Shown here piece after piece: positions 34,393-45,774 of a stretch of DNA of 64,000 bases; the stretch's first letter is position 1; every line of letters begins with the position of its first letter. The stretch spans positions 60,806,001-60,870,000 of the forward strand of contig CM032233.1 in NCBI GenBank assembly GCA_019009955.1. Direction: 5' to 3'. Under the pieces are notes generated by a model. The model was given only the letters and a program-made list of their open reading frames with translations, did no database searches and was not told where the DNA came from. The translations under genes and the position numbers were made by a program. Source of the stretch: Riptortus pedestris (lineage: Eukaryota; Arthropoda; Insecta; Hemiptera; Alydidae).

Positions 34393-35791
34393 CCCTCCGT
34401 TAGGCGCGGGTCATTTCCAAACGACTCTAGGCGCGGGTCACCTATGAGGTGACGATGGAGAAATATGTTGGTAAAACTGCTTCTTAGGGCAAAAATAGAG
34501 TTAAACAAATATAAATACTTATCTGAACAAATAGTAAAACTATTTTATTTTAAAAGTTAGCAAAGCAACACATGAATATATCTTACAACTATCAAAAATA
34601 TTAATTCATTTCAGGTAACATGAAGCAATTTATGAACAATGAATTCTTTAGGTACTACTTACTTAGGTACCAGAAAATATCTATAAAAAAGTACAATAAC
34701 AATAGTTTAGAACTACTTAACCATTTGATTTCTGCAGGGATAACGAATATAAGAAAATATTTAAGATAGAAAAGCACATTAAAACGTTTCACGTCGAATC
34801 TTTCAGTGCCACCTAGTTCTACTCTGGTGAGTTTCTTGCCCAACAGGATTTACATAAAGTCTTCTAAATTCATTCTCGCTCCTCTGTAAGTGCCAGCTAA
34901 ATAAAGAAGGCTACATAGGCTTTTATTTCTGTGAAGTCTGTCTCTTTGGTAACCCTAAAAAATTCTGGCTCAACGATTTTTATAAATTCGTTTGTGCAGT
35001 TCACAATACTACTGATAATCGTCTCATCAAAGAGACAGAACCAGCAGTCAAGTTCATTAGTAACCTCCTTTGCCGCCCCTTTCAATCCCGGAAGGTGTAA
35101 TTGTGTTTCCCTACATAACGCAAAGAAATTTTCCTCGACTCAAAACGGTCAACGATCTTTCTTTTTACACTTCTCAATGCAACATATTTTTCGTGTGACT
35201 GCTCATCCTCCCCATCACTTTCCGATTCCACGTCACTTTGTCCAGTCTCTGAGTCAATACCCCGTTCATCCAAGCCGTTCTTCAAATTCCGAATCTATGT
35301 CGTTCTGTATGTTATCGTCTTCTTCGAAATGATCCAGTAATGTCTGGTGGAGCCTAGCAATGTTATTTTGATTAATCAAGTCAAAAATACGTTTTTCCTG
35401 TCCATTTTATCTGAAAAATGTTTTAAAAATGCATTGTTAGTCGCGGTCACCTCAGAGGTGAATTCCCTATTTTGTAGGTATTTGTAACTATTCGAATACA
35501 ATCAAGCCACTACAAACGTCAAATGATAAATATGTTTAAGATAAATAGATTAAATATAGAAATAAAAGAAATTAAAATAATTACAACTTTAGTCGCGGTG
35601 CACCTGTGGGGTGATTTTAGCACAAGGAACGCACTGTGTACAAACTTCGAATGTCAAACCTATACTATTTTGAGGAGGAACGGAAGCTAGAAGCATTGCT
35701 GGAGGCGGAAGTCGTTGGGTCCACCCAATCGGAAGCTATTGGAAAAACACTTCAAAGATGCACCTGCCAGGACGCCGCGACTAACGGAGGG
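34393..35791 (-). mobile_element. piggyBac-type transposon, internally deleted
   Basis: 1,399 bp bounded by TTAA on both sides (34389-34392 and 35792-35795), with inverted ends CCCTCCGTTAG / CTAACGGAGGG. TTAA plus CCC-type ends define piggyBac. Subterminal copies of a palindrome, GGTCACCT--GAGGTGA, occur near 34438-34453, 35446-35461 and (worn) 35598-35612; these may be transposase-binding sites. Only the N-terminal part of the transposase remains. Confidence 0.85.
34897..35285 (-). pseudogene. piggyBac transposase, N-terminal part, frameshifted
   Basis: The first frame (35285-35082) is acidic (DVESESDGEDEQSHEK), like the N-termini of piggyBac transposases. A second frame, one base out, overlaps it and continues LPGLKGAAKEVTNELDCW, FCLFDETIISSIVNCTNEFI and TDFTEIKAYVAFFI. 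This fits the start of the piggyBac transposase domain (LFFD---L--IV--TN ... T--EIKAF-G). The frame shift falls near 35090, and the frame stops at 34897 before the catalytic DDD region, which is deleted. Confidence 0.75.
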
Positions 35792-36114
35792 TTAAATTTG
35801 ATTGATTGAGATAAAAATTATTCTGATTCATTATAAATTATAGTAATAATAGATATAGTAAATAGTTTTAAATCAAATTAATTCTTTATATTCAGATATA
35901 TTTAAGTAATAGTTTTTCTTTCCGGTAAGAAATTGGCAGAACTGTTTGTTTACATTTCAGATGCTTTCCGTCGAGAGGATTCTTATTATCGTTGGTATTT
36001 GCTGACTTAATATTCGCGGTGGTGTTGTGTTACCAGTTCGTAGATTTATCTATTGTTAAACTTCACGCGGGCAATCTGCTTAGTTTATGCAGCCCCTGCG
36101 TGATGGGCTTTATT

Positions 36115-36430
36115 TGTTTGAACAGGTAGGATAAATTATGTTACTGAAATTACTATTTTATTCATTAAAAGAAATTATATTCTTATTATAATTATAATAA
36201 TTACTTTGTTGTACTAAACCCACAAAGGTTCGCTTTAATTGATATATTTTAATAAGTCATTAGGATCCGGAAATTAGTGTTCACTAGTTAGAAACAGATT
36301 ATCTTCCTCAGCATCGCTACAAGCTATTTGAGCCGCATCATAACATTCTGCCCATCTAATCGAGTATTCTTTGGATTTTGAATGAGTGAGAATTAAGTAC
36401 AGAAGAAAAAAATATATATATACTTGTATA
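36115..36430. other. No gene recognised
   Basis: I see no supported feature. Confidence 0.5.

Positions 36431-36466
<36 letters not shown>
36431..36466. repeat. (TG)n microsatellite
   Basis: TG run of about 34 bp in the place where family A copies normally have their TA core. Confidence 0.9.
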
Positions 36467-36469
<3 letters not shown>

Positions 36470-37344
36470 TTCCTGTTACCATTCTCGCGGTCGCATTATC
36501 GCATATATCGTTACAACACGTTATATAAGAGTTTCATGTAAAACCAAAGATTAAGTTAACGGTTGTAATCAGACCTGGGTGGGGGGGGGGAGTTTAGGTG
36601 GGAATTACGAAAATTCAAAATTATTATACGTAGGAAAAATCGAAAAATTTTATACAACTAATCTTACTGCACATTTAGTGTCCTATAAATGTTGTTATAT
36701 CCATTTTCTCTCTTTCATGAATATTAACTGAGATGTTGGCATTTTTTTTTAGTTTTCAGATTCAGTAAACCCCCAATCCTACTCATACCATATTAACAAT
36801 AGTCTGTCATGTTCATATCGTGAGCCAATTTTTTCGAAGGTTAAATACTAATTATAACTTTCATTGAGCTTTTTCTGAGTGAGGTACATAAAAAATAAGT
36901 TGTGTGATGTCGTTATCTTAGAAGATTTTACGTTCTTAACTCGAAAATGTTTATTAATTCTATTACGTACTCGATATTTAGACGTTTCAGACACCACTAA
37001 AGATTGTATTCGTTAATGGCTGAATTCGGACAGAGGTTGTGGTTGGGGGGGAGGGAGGGTTAAAGAGCGGGAATTCGAAAATTCAAAATATCCCCATAAT
37101 TACGAGTCGGATTAAAAAATGTTATAGAGCCAATTATATTAAACGATTGATGGCTGAGTTACGTGTTTTTGTAACTCAAGCATTAAGAGAGTTATTCTCA
37201 CATTCTTGTTCTCAGCCTTCAGTAAACCCCCAGTTATTATCATCAGATATAATTTAGAAATAGAGAATATATGGTGAGATCAGTAGTATGTTGTACGAGC
37301 ACGGGGGAAATCTGCTTAGTTTACGCAGCTGCTACGTGAAAGAC
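36467..37344 (-). mobile_element. Family A element, two-module form, 3' end missing
   Basis: After the TG core it reads CCTGTTACCATTCTCGCGG, a G-run and ATATTAACTGAGATGTTGGC. A second body module follows (TACTCGATATTTAGACGTTT, GGCTGAATTCGGACAG), then the 5' terminus GGGGGAAATCTGCTTAGTTT and ACGCAGCTGCTACGTGA. Two consecutive body modules also occur near 10.2-12.3 kb. Confidence 0.65.
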
Positions 37345-37555
37345 TTTCTTTTAATTGTGGATCCTTGAACTTATGGTGCAGAAAGCAAAATGTTAGGTGA
37401 AAGAGCAGGTGGATGGCTCATATCGAATTTTAGGAGTGGAAGTTGCAGTGTTTGAACTAATATAGTGCTGCGAAAATTAAATACATGAAAAATTAAACAG
37501 AGGTAGTCACGTATTTGGGAAGTACGGAGGAGATCAAAGGGGTGCCGCCATATGG
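37345..37555. other. No gene recognised
   Basis: I see no supported feature before the promoter-like segment. Confidence 0.45.
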
Positions 37556-38040
37556 TCCCGCCCGTCCTCGGCAATACCAGTCCAGATCTCGAAGGGTCCA
37601 GACAATTCCGCTTTGATGTTGTCGCTTCTCTATAAAAAGCGTACAGCTCGGCCTACAGTTAGTTTGTTCTCAGCTGTCTTCAAGTGATCATCAGTGCGTT
37701 CAGTGAACAGTGCGACTTAGTGTTTTTATGTGAAGAACACTGTTGTGCCGTGACTCTGTAAGGAACCGTATAGTGCCGTATTTAAGACAGTGCAGTGCCG
37801 TTAACTTCGCGAAGTAAGGACAGTGCAGTGCCGTGTTTCTGTGAACTTCCGTGATCGTGAGTGAATTATTGGACTGTGTAATCTGAAGAACAGTGAAGCT
37901 ATCATTGTATACTGTGAGTAGTAATTAGGAATAATTAACCAATTGTGTAATGCATTGTTAAATAAATTGTTCAGTGATAAAAACTGTGAAGCTTGTGTGT
38001 GTTTAATTTGCAACCCAAAAGAACTATAGTAAACAACGTT
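37556..38040 (+). promoter_or_regulatory. LTR-like promoter segment (possible solo LTR)
   Basis: A TATA box (TATAAAAA, 37631-37638) is followed by initiator-like CAGTTAG, ATCAGTGCGTTCAGTG and a GC-balanced leader with a duplicated GACAGTGCAGTGCCGT (37787 and 37819). AATAAA at 37961 is followed by a GT-rich stretch near 37996. A promoter and polyA signal within about 350 bp is the layout of an LTR. Clean TG...CA ends, a TSD and a primer-binding site were not identified, so a short non-coding gene or an LTR fragment are both possible. Confidence 0.4.
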
Positions 38041-39970
38041 TATTACTGATTTTGTAATAAACATAACAATATATATTTGATAATGTTCCAGGATAATCTT
38101 GGGGTTATTTAAACCTTTAGTGATAGATTCACTGCTACAGTCCTCCTGTTGTACAATGGCCTTAATTTTTCCTCGTTAGGGGAAAATGTCTGATCTTTAA
38201 TGTCATATCTGTTGAACATATTCTCTCTGCCTTGAATCTCTTCACGGCATTTTGAGCTAAAGTTTCTCTTAATGAGAGTTTTTTTTTATTTCTTACTGTA
38301 TTTTTGAAGTTTTATATTTCGACGTGTCATTAACATGAAGTTAAGGGGTTGACATCAATGGGTTATTTGTCGGGGGAAACGTAGGAAAAAAAAATTATCT
38401 CGACCCAGATCGGTTAGTTGAATATAGTCAGCCTTGACTGAGCGAACATCAAGTAACAAAATAGGTTTTTAAGAGGCAGATAGGACGAAAAACAAACCAA
38501 TAAATTGAAAGAAGTGGGGTGGGGGGCATGATCCATTAGGAATTTCATTCATTCATTTTACAGCTCACACAATAATTTTTCTTCAGGTACTAATGTGTGC
38601 TACTCACTCATTTGATCTCACTTCAAAGTACCCCGTTTTACTTAAATATGACCTTTATAAGATAGAATGGCATCAAAATATACTCAGAGAAAACCTTTAA
38701 ATTTTTAGCAATGATTTAGTGTTAGCAATGTCTTGGTGAAATTACCAAGTCGTCTCAGCTGATAAATAACAAGATAAATCATTACGTTTAAACTAAAGTT
38801 TTTTAAACAATTCTCAGTCCCAACGAAGTTTCTATATTACTCTGCATTCCAACGCAAAGAATGTTTCGTGTAGTTTAATAGTAGTACAACATGTCTGAAA
38901 ACAGGGATCAATGCAGTCAAGAAAAATCATTGTCAACCACGAAAAATAAATACATCTTAAGGCTTAGCTTTCTCTAAGGACTAAAAATCCCTTGGGATTT
39001 GTTCACTTGACATCTGAAGTTGCAAATGCGTGAATTTATTAGTAGCAGTTATGTAAGTCGTCTTTAATAAATTTATAATTACAGGTTTTGTTGCAAAATT
39101 CAGAAAGAATTACGGACAAAATATATTTTGAATGTACCCAAATATTTAAGAAGGGAATGTGTTAATCATGAGTGGTTTAAGCGAGAAACTCCATTTTCGT
39201 TATGTTCTGGGTATTTTGAACGTTCTCTTTTGGCATTCATTGTATCTTTTATTCATGTGTTTGTTGCCCCCCCCCATATGGATGTGTTAGATGTGTTTCG
39301 TCCAACTGCCAAACATTGCAAGTAGCGCGTCCCTTCTGGAGGTGACATTTTAAATAAAATATTGTGGTTGGAAATATATATATATTTATTCAATAATAGC
39401 ATATGAATTAAAATTTTAAATGAAGCAACTTCATAACTAGAATTTATAATGAGCTATAAAATGTTTAATGGGCCAAGGGATTGGCATACTGGTTACAGAT
39501 ACAGCGAGAGCCTGCTTCATTGCGCTTAGCGATGACTTGAGGATGACCTTGTCTTGTTTACTAGAAGCCCCTGTTGGATTACCAATGCTCATACAAGTTG
39601 CGCCTGGAGGACAGCAAGACTGTTAATTTGTACATTAAATCCAATTAAACAGCATTGTCTGACGCGTGTAGTTTCTGGTTTTAGGAGAACGTTAAGACGA
39701 CGAGTGCCTCAAGTATTACGTACAGGGCGTCTATAAGGGTGATATAGGCAAGGCTGGGACCAGAAATTACAATTGGTGACAAGTTTAGTCAAACGGTGTA
39801 GTCTAGTTTAGCGTGACCATGTAGAATTGCGTGATAGTCTCATCAAAACATCTCATGCACCGTTGAAGCATTGAGAATAAATGGAGCTGCTGAGAACTTT
39901 CTTCCTGCCGAGTTTCAGTTATAGCTATTTTAATGTATTCTGAGTTGGTATTCTGGCAGGTGGAAGTGAC
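38041..39970. other. No gene recognised
   Basis: Frames of 60-65 codons only. A GC-balanced patch at 39470-39740 could be an old insertion but matches no family I know. Confidence 0.45.
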
Positions 39971-40031
39971 TTCTAATGTAGGTAGAATGAAAGAATTGGC
40001 TACGCTTCCACTGTAACAATTTATTAAAAAG

Positions 40032-40070
40032 GCAGAGCGCTTTCGATGCAGTCCATCATCTACAGTGCCC
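40032..40070 (-). ncRNA. Hammerhead-ribozyme-like motif, left arm
   Basis: The minus strand has GGGCA, CTGTAGA, a GATG/CATC stem II, GAAA, GCGC, TC and TGCCT. Here stem I is better (GGGCA with TGCCT, five pairs including one G-U), but the catalytic core reads CUGUAGA instead of CUGANGA. The two arms have decayed at different positions. Confidence 0.4.
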
Positions 40071-40370
40071 TGTTGACACACAAAAACAATAATTACTATC
40101 TCTATTAAAATATTTTAGATAAGGGTTAAAATCGATAACATATAACAATAAAAACTAACTTTCTTAGAACTAAATAACAAATAAAACTTTTCATAAATCA
40201 ACAGGCATTTTTTTTTATTAAATTAAGTAATTAAGTAAGTTGATGTATGAAACGTTTTATACGTTATTTAGTTCTAAGAAAGATAGTTTTTATTGTTATA
40301 TGTTATCGATTTTAACCCTTATCTAAAATATTTTAATAGAGATAGTAATTATTGTTTTTGTGTGTCAACA

Positions 40371-40410
40371 GGGCACTGACGATGATGCACTGCATCGAAA
40401 GCGCTCCGCC
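40371..40410 (+). ncRNA. Hammerhead-ribozyme-like motif, right arm
   Basis: Core CTGACGA at 40376-40382 fits CUGANGA. Stem II is GATGC (40384-40388), loop ACT, GCATC (40392-40396). Then come GAAA (40397-40400), a GCGC stem III (40401-40404) and TC (40405-40406) at the predicted cleavage site. One extra T lies between the core and stem II. Stem I would pair GGGCA (40371-40375) with CGCC, three pairs plus a mismatch. Activity is doubtful in this copy. Confidence 0.45.
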
Positions 40411-40764
40411 GTTTTAATAAATTGTTATAGCGTAGCCAATTCTTTCATCCTACCTATATTTTAATGTAGTATCGACATCAGGGTATGTTATCTCACTCGT
40501 CATTCAGGTGCGAGGTTTGTCGGAGAATGGCTTAACATCCTCAAAGACCTTCAAGCTGTATCATTCACTCGATAGATAAATTTGGAAACTAGAAATGTCT
40601 CTACTAACAACAACCGTGTCATTCATGACTGGGAAAAAGCTTCTTTTATTTGATGACAACCTCGGAATTTCAGTGTGTATGATGAGCAAGTAGGGGAACT
40701 TTCTCAAGAGATTCCTTCTCCATGGTATTCCATAGGGAGTTAATATTATTTAGTTTCAATTGTA

Positions 40765-41336
40765 CAGGGTGTTTCAAAAAGAATATACCTAATGCAAAGT
40801 ATTATTTTGTCGAAACTATCGATAGCTGGGCTTCGGCTCGGTTATTGGAGAAGCGAATATATTCTCTAGTTTATAATATAACCACTAAATGTCAGTTGTC
40901 TTCTGTTTTGCTAAGTAAGCGTCATATGTTTAATTAAAATGGCCAATCCGCAGCAGAAATCATTTTGTGTTCGGGTGTTTGCGAAGCAATTCCGTGATTA
41001 CAGTGCAAAGATGTTTCAAGTTGAGATCCAAATTGATTCTCCGAATAAGTGGACCATCCGCAGATGGTATCGACAGGTTGTAGATACAGCATGTGTATGT
41101 TAAGGAAAGAGACCTGCCCGCCCTCGTTTTCCTGAAGAATATGTTGCACCAATTCAGACAGCTTTCCAACGTAATCGTTCAAAATTATCAAGCAAAAGAA
41201 TACAGTAGATATCTAGTGGCTATAATATAAACTAAACTGTGTACACAATTCTCCAATAGCCGAGCCGAGGAGCAGCGATCGATATTTTGGGTAAAATAAT
41301 TCTTTGTGTTGCGTATATTCTTTTTGAAACACCCTG
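40765..41336 (+). mobile_element. Mariner-type element, internally deleted (MITE-like)
   Basis: 572 bp with long terminal inverted repeats: CAGGGTGTTTCAAAAAGAAT at the left and its complement at the right, with homology reaching about 95 bp inwards (GGCTCGGTTATTGGAGAA / TTCTCCAATAGCCGAGCC). The left flank is TA and the right flank CA, so the TA duplication is mutated on one side. Confidence 0.85.
40939..41209 (+). pseudogene. Mariner transposase N-terminal helix-turn-helix fragment
   Basis: From ATG 40939 the frame reads QQKSFCVRVFAKQFRDYS, NKWTIRRWYRQVVDTACVC, stop, then GKRPARPRFPEEY in the same frame. This is the N-terminal DUF4817-like helix-turn-helix (QK-FCV..., T-RRWY--F--TG-...GR-R) of mariner transposases that binds the TIRs. 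A stop (around 41101) interrupts it and the DDD catalytic domain is deleted. Confidence 0.75.
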
Positions 41337-41519
41337 CATTTGTTATGATTGTTGTTTAGTGTCTTTATTATTAATATAATGTATTTTTTTCGCAGACTTT
41401 TTCTTAGTGTTCTTTTTATTTACAGTTTTTCATTCTTTAGTTCTTACTTTGAATGTTAGTATATTTATTTTTTTTGTGGATGCACTTAGCACATTTTCTT
41501 ATGGTATTTGGCATGTTTT

Positions 41520-42466
41520 AGCAGATTACCTTTAAGGGATATGAGGTATTGAGGTCGTACTCATGAAGCGATTTTCGAAACATTTCTTCAAATGTCCATC
41601 GATCCGACCCAAGAGATGACGAAAATGAAGTCAGTTCAAAATTATATACATATTTGTCAGTTTGCGCTCTAGTGGTCGCAATTTTTGTTTGATCGTTACC
41701 AAATTTGATATTTAAACGTTTTATGTACAAAGAATGATCAAGTTCGTTAATGGCTAAAATTGGACCAGCGGAAAGGGGGGGGGGTTAGAGGAGGGAGTTT
41801 CGAAAATTCGAAATATCTCCGTTACTGTATGTCGGATCAAAAAATTGTATAAAACTAATCTTGAAAATTGAAAGATCTATAAATGTTGTTCTATACATAT
41901 TATCTTTATCATGAATATTAACCGAGACATTTGGATTTTATAGTTTTTGGCTTTCAGTAAACCCCCACTTTGCTCATGTCATATTAACAATAACCTGTTA
42001 TATCATGAAACACTTCATTACAAGGTTAAATACCAAATATTTTTTTTCATTGAACTTTTACTTTGTGAGAATTTCTTTTGTTCTTGGATTACTAAAATTT
42101 GAATGATTGAGATAAAAATGATTCTGATTTTTTACAAATAACAGCACCAGCTGTAGCAAATAGTTTTCAATAAAATTAATATATTATATTCAGATATATT
42201 TCATTAATTTGTTTTCTTTCTGATCTAGAATAGTTCTATCTACCTATTCAGGTCTGTTTGTTTACAATTCAGACGCTTTCTGTTGTAGAGATTATTAACT
42301 TATAAATTGACTGAAAGTCGTCATTTCTTATTATCGTTGGTATTTATTCACTTAACATTCACGGTACAAAAATAACGGTAAATAGTGTTACCGGTATGTA
42401 TATTTATCTATTGTAAACCTTCGCGTGGGAAATATGCTTAGTTTACGCAGCCCCTGAGCGACGTAC
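41520..42466 (-). mobile_element. Full-length family A element
   Basis: A 947-bp copy with 3' terminus AGCAGATTACCTTTAAGGG and 5' terminus TTTACGCAGCCCCTGAGCGA. The TA core is reduced to ATATACATA. The whole body follows the family order, including a G-run, GTAAACCCCCAC, and ACGGTAAATAGTGTTACCGG near the 5' end. TTTT lies on both sides. Confidence 0.75.
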
Positions 42467-42469
42467 TTT

Positions 42470-43880
42470 TACTGGGGTGCAGAAGCATTCATTCATTCAT
42501 TATGGCTCTTAGGGTCCAACTGTAGGAAGCAGTGTGAAGCAACAACAGCTGGTGTATTGTTTTAATGTGTTAATAGCATGCACGATATTAGTCATTATTA
42601 TATATTCTTTAAATATTTTCCAGGGGCTCAGGCTAGAAAATATAATAAAGAAAGAAAAGAAAGCAATAATTATCAAGTATTAGATAAAATGTCTAAATGG
42701 CAAAAAGCGTTTATTAGTTTCATGTTCATTTTAACTTACAAAGTACACAAAGAAACCGCCCTTCCACACTCACAGTTTAAATAAAAATAATTGTCTCATA
42801 TACGAAACCATTTAAAAATTTATCGTAGAGTTAAAGGGAGCTGTGTAGAGTTAAAAGAATTGGTCTGTCTGTGTATTTTTCGATCGAAGGAATAACTAGG
42901 ACTTCTCAAAAATCGGTATACACGTTCAATGCACACTTGGTTCTTACTTTATAGTTTTGGTACAGACCCTATGGCCAGAAATGTTCAAAACTAACTTTGT
43001 GTTTCGCTCATATTCTTTTGACTATGTACTTACCTGTTTTTTTGCATTTGTTTAATGGAACGGTTTTTGACTTTTTAGTGCCGCATACAAAGCATCTTGT
43101 CGAGAGTCCAATGTTCAGTGGATCCCCCTATAGCTACAATGTCAGCTGAAAGGAAAAGATATTCAGAGAGGGAAAATATGTAAAAAAAATCGAGGAGACA
43201 ATCGAAGTGCCAACATTGGATTGGGGCCACATTTGTCATCATTAAAGCGTGAGGCCTAAGGGATTCTTAATATAAAATTATTTTCTAATAATTAGATAGT
43301 ATAAATTTGAAGACAATATATTATATTTTTTTGAGGAATTAAAATAAGTTATTGTATTTTTGGATAGTACAGTAACCTTTTTACTAGCTAGAACTTTTTT
43401 CAAGTCATTGAATTCAGAAAAGCTGGCCGTAATTTTAGACCTACTTGTTAAAAGGTAGACTAATTGGAGTTTACAATTATCAAGTTTGCAATTTTAATTA
43501 ATTGCAAGGAGCATTGTTTGTCGTAAACAGGAATTATAATTCCTAAGTAATATCTAGTAATTATGTAAAAATTGTCCTGTATTAATGTATTGGTTCAATG
43601 AAGTTTTGATTTAGATATTAAAATTTTAAACTGTGAGAATAAAATGATGGGAGGGCTTGATCATTAATACCAAGAGGCTAAATTGTAGTTGCAACAATTA
43701 GGTTCTTTCGGAAACTACTCTTTTCATATTACTACACCCACAGAAATCCGTGAGATGTTTGACGTTTTGGAAAAATAACTCTTCCTGGGTCTTCCATTAT
43801 TTCGAATAATCGTACCATCAAATAGATTAACAATGGTCATATCGTTGTGCCTTCAGCTATTCCTACATAGTACCCTCTCC
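42470..43880. other. No gene recognised
   Basis: A short (ATTC)n run lies at 42488-42502. I see no gene. Confidence 0.5.
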
Positions 43881-43885
43881 TTATT

Positions 43886-44003
43886 AGCAGATGTTCCTTC
43901 AGGAAAATCAGCTATGGAGGTCGTACTCATGACGAGATTTTTGAAAGTTTTCCACAAATCCCCAACGATCCTACCCAGAAGATGACGAAAATGAGGTTCG
44001 TTC

Positions 44004-44050
<47 letters not shown>

Positions 44051-45106
44051 CTAGCTCAGATACCCGGCTTCGCCAGGGAATTCATTTGAGGCTGAATGGT
44101 GATGGTATTTTTTAGCAGGCTTTACATTGCACAATATTTTGACGTCCCAGTGTTTAGGATTGATACCCATCTTTGCCATGGATTTGCTAATAATAGAATT
44201 ATTTCTTTAATAAGGCTTCACAGTCTTCGATATTTTTATATTTTCCGTCTCTTATACATGTAAATATGGTGAATTTTTATTTCAGTGTTCCCTTTTAACC
44301 CCCCTCCCGTTCGAACCTAAAAATTTTAATATAACTTATAATCATGGAAGAATTAATTCTAATTGACATACCGAGTTTTGTTAAGTTCGGTTCAGCCGTT
44401 AGTGCCCGCTAAAGTTTTAACGTATAACTCATTTATACTTAGGTATACGACAAAAGTGTATATAACAAAAGTTACTCCAAATAACAAAATAAACTACTTT
44501 TGTTATGTTTATATTTGCGGAAAAACAATAGGAAACGAAATATCGCTATTTTTAATTTCAGGCTTCCCTTATAACCCCCACTCCTGCCCGTCCATAGAAA
44601 TGTTGGTATGGCTTATTATAATGAAGGTCTCACTGCTAATACACATTCCGAGTTTTATTTAGTTCGGTTGAGTCTTTTTTGGCAAATAATATTGTTGACT
44701 CCCGCTATAATTTTTAGCGTATAACGCATTTAAACTTCGGTATACGACAAAAGTGTATATAAGAAAAGTTACTCTAAATAACAAAATAAACAACTTGTGT
44801 TATGTGCATATTTACCGAAAAACCAATAGAAAACGAAATATAGCTATTTTTAATTTCAGGCTTCCCTTATAACCCCCACTCCTGTTCGTCTCAGAGAAAA
44901 TTAATATAGCCTAAAGTCTAAGTTGGGTTAGTAGTAATATACATACCAAGTTTCATAAAATTTGGTTCAGCCGTTTATGCGTGAAAAGGTAACAAACAAA
45001 CAAACAGACACCAAAGAAACAAAATGCAGTTATGGTGTCTATGACATGTGAAACGAAAAGTTATCGTGAAATTTCGCGAAAAAATCAATGTACAGACAGA
45101 GGTTAA

Positions 45107-45149
<43 letters not shown>

Positions 45150-45531
45150 CTGTTACTTCTCTAGTGGTTGCAATTTTTGTTTGATAATTACCAAGCTCGA
45201 CATTAAAACGTTTCACACAAAACTAAAGGTCGAGTTGATTAATGACTTACATGGAACCAATGGGAGTGGGAGTTTAGAGGGAGAGCATTTCGAAAATAGG
45301 AATTATCTCTGTTATTGTACGTAGGATCGAAAAATGTTACATCATGTTAAGCTATTGATGTTCTACAATTATTGTTCTATTTTTTTTTTCTTAACTTAAA
45401 TTTTAAGCGAGCTATTCACGTATTCAGCCTTCAGACATAGAAATAGAGAACATGCGGTGAGATGAGATCATGAGTGTGTTTACCAACACATGGGAAATCT
45501 GCTTAGTTTATGCAGCCACTGCGTGACGGAC
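43886..45531 (-). mobile_element. Family A element interrupted by family B
   Basis: The 3' part (43886-44010) has AGCAGATGTTCCTTCAGG, TATGGAGGTCGTACTCATGA and a TA tract. The 5' part (45113-45531) resumes with a TA tract, TTGTCTGTTACTTCTCTAG and the body, ending TTTATGCAGCCACTGCGTGA-CGGAC. Family B fills the gap, so the family A copy is older. Confidence 0.8.
44051..45112 (-). mobile_element. Family B (Helitron-like) element nested in a TA core
   Basis: Read on the minus strand, it opens TAACCTCTGTCTGTACATTG, has TTTCGCGAAATTTCACG and GGCTGAACC, and two to three units of the 299-bp internal repeat. It ends with a CCCTGGCGAAGCCGGG hairpin, GTATCTGAG and CTAG followed by T. Length 1.06 kb; no coding capacity. 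Confidence 0.75.
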
Positions 45532-45774
45532 TTTTTCATATAGAGAGTTTATGTACACTTGTCATCTAGAACATTCTCGCATATATACATATATGATATT
45601 TTTTTTTAACTCATCACCAAATTCTCATTTTCATTAATTTTACCCGATTATCCTTTATTTCAACTATATCAAACGCGTTTATTTTTTATCTCAAACCCGC
45701 GAGAGGGAGTCTGATTACATTATCAGCAATAAAGGAATCACTATAAAGTAATTATATATTCTCTTTCCAGCAGT

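Larger units (their letters stand above)
33919..36108 (-). mobile_element. Family A element interrupted by piggyBac
   Basis: The left part (33919-34388) has the 3' terminus AGCAGATTGAGAATCAG, TATTGAGGTCGTACTAATGA, a short TA core and the usual body. The right part (35796-36108) continues ATTTGATTGATTGAGATAAA, TTACCAGTTCGTAGATTTAT and the 5' terminus GCAGCCCCTGCGTGATGGGC. Removing the piggyBac and one TTAA rejoins a normal family A body of about 780 bp. Confidence 0.8.
39977..40458. repeat. Large inverted repeat, Penelope-like, with hammerhead-like motifs
   Basis: Arms 39977-40202 and 40239-40458 are near-perfect inverted copies around a 36-nt spacer. Each arm, read towards its outer end, has AACAGGGCACTG, GCATCGAAAGCGCTC and TTTAATAAATTGTTA. 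Such ends resemble Penelope-like element termini, which can lie inverted and carry hammerhead ribozymes. No reverse transcriptase is seen. A foldback element of another class is possible. Confidence 0.6.
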
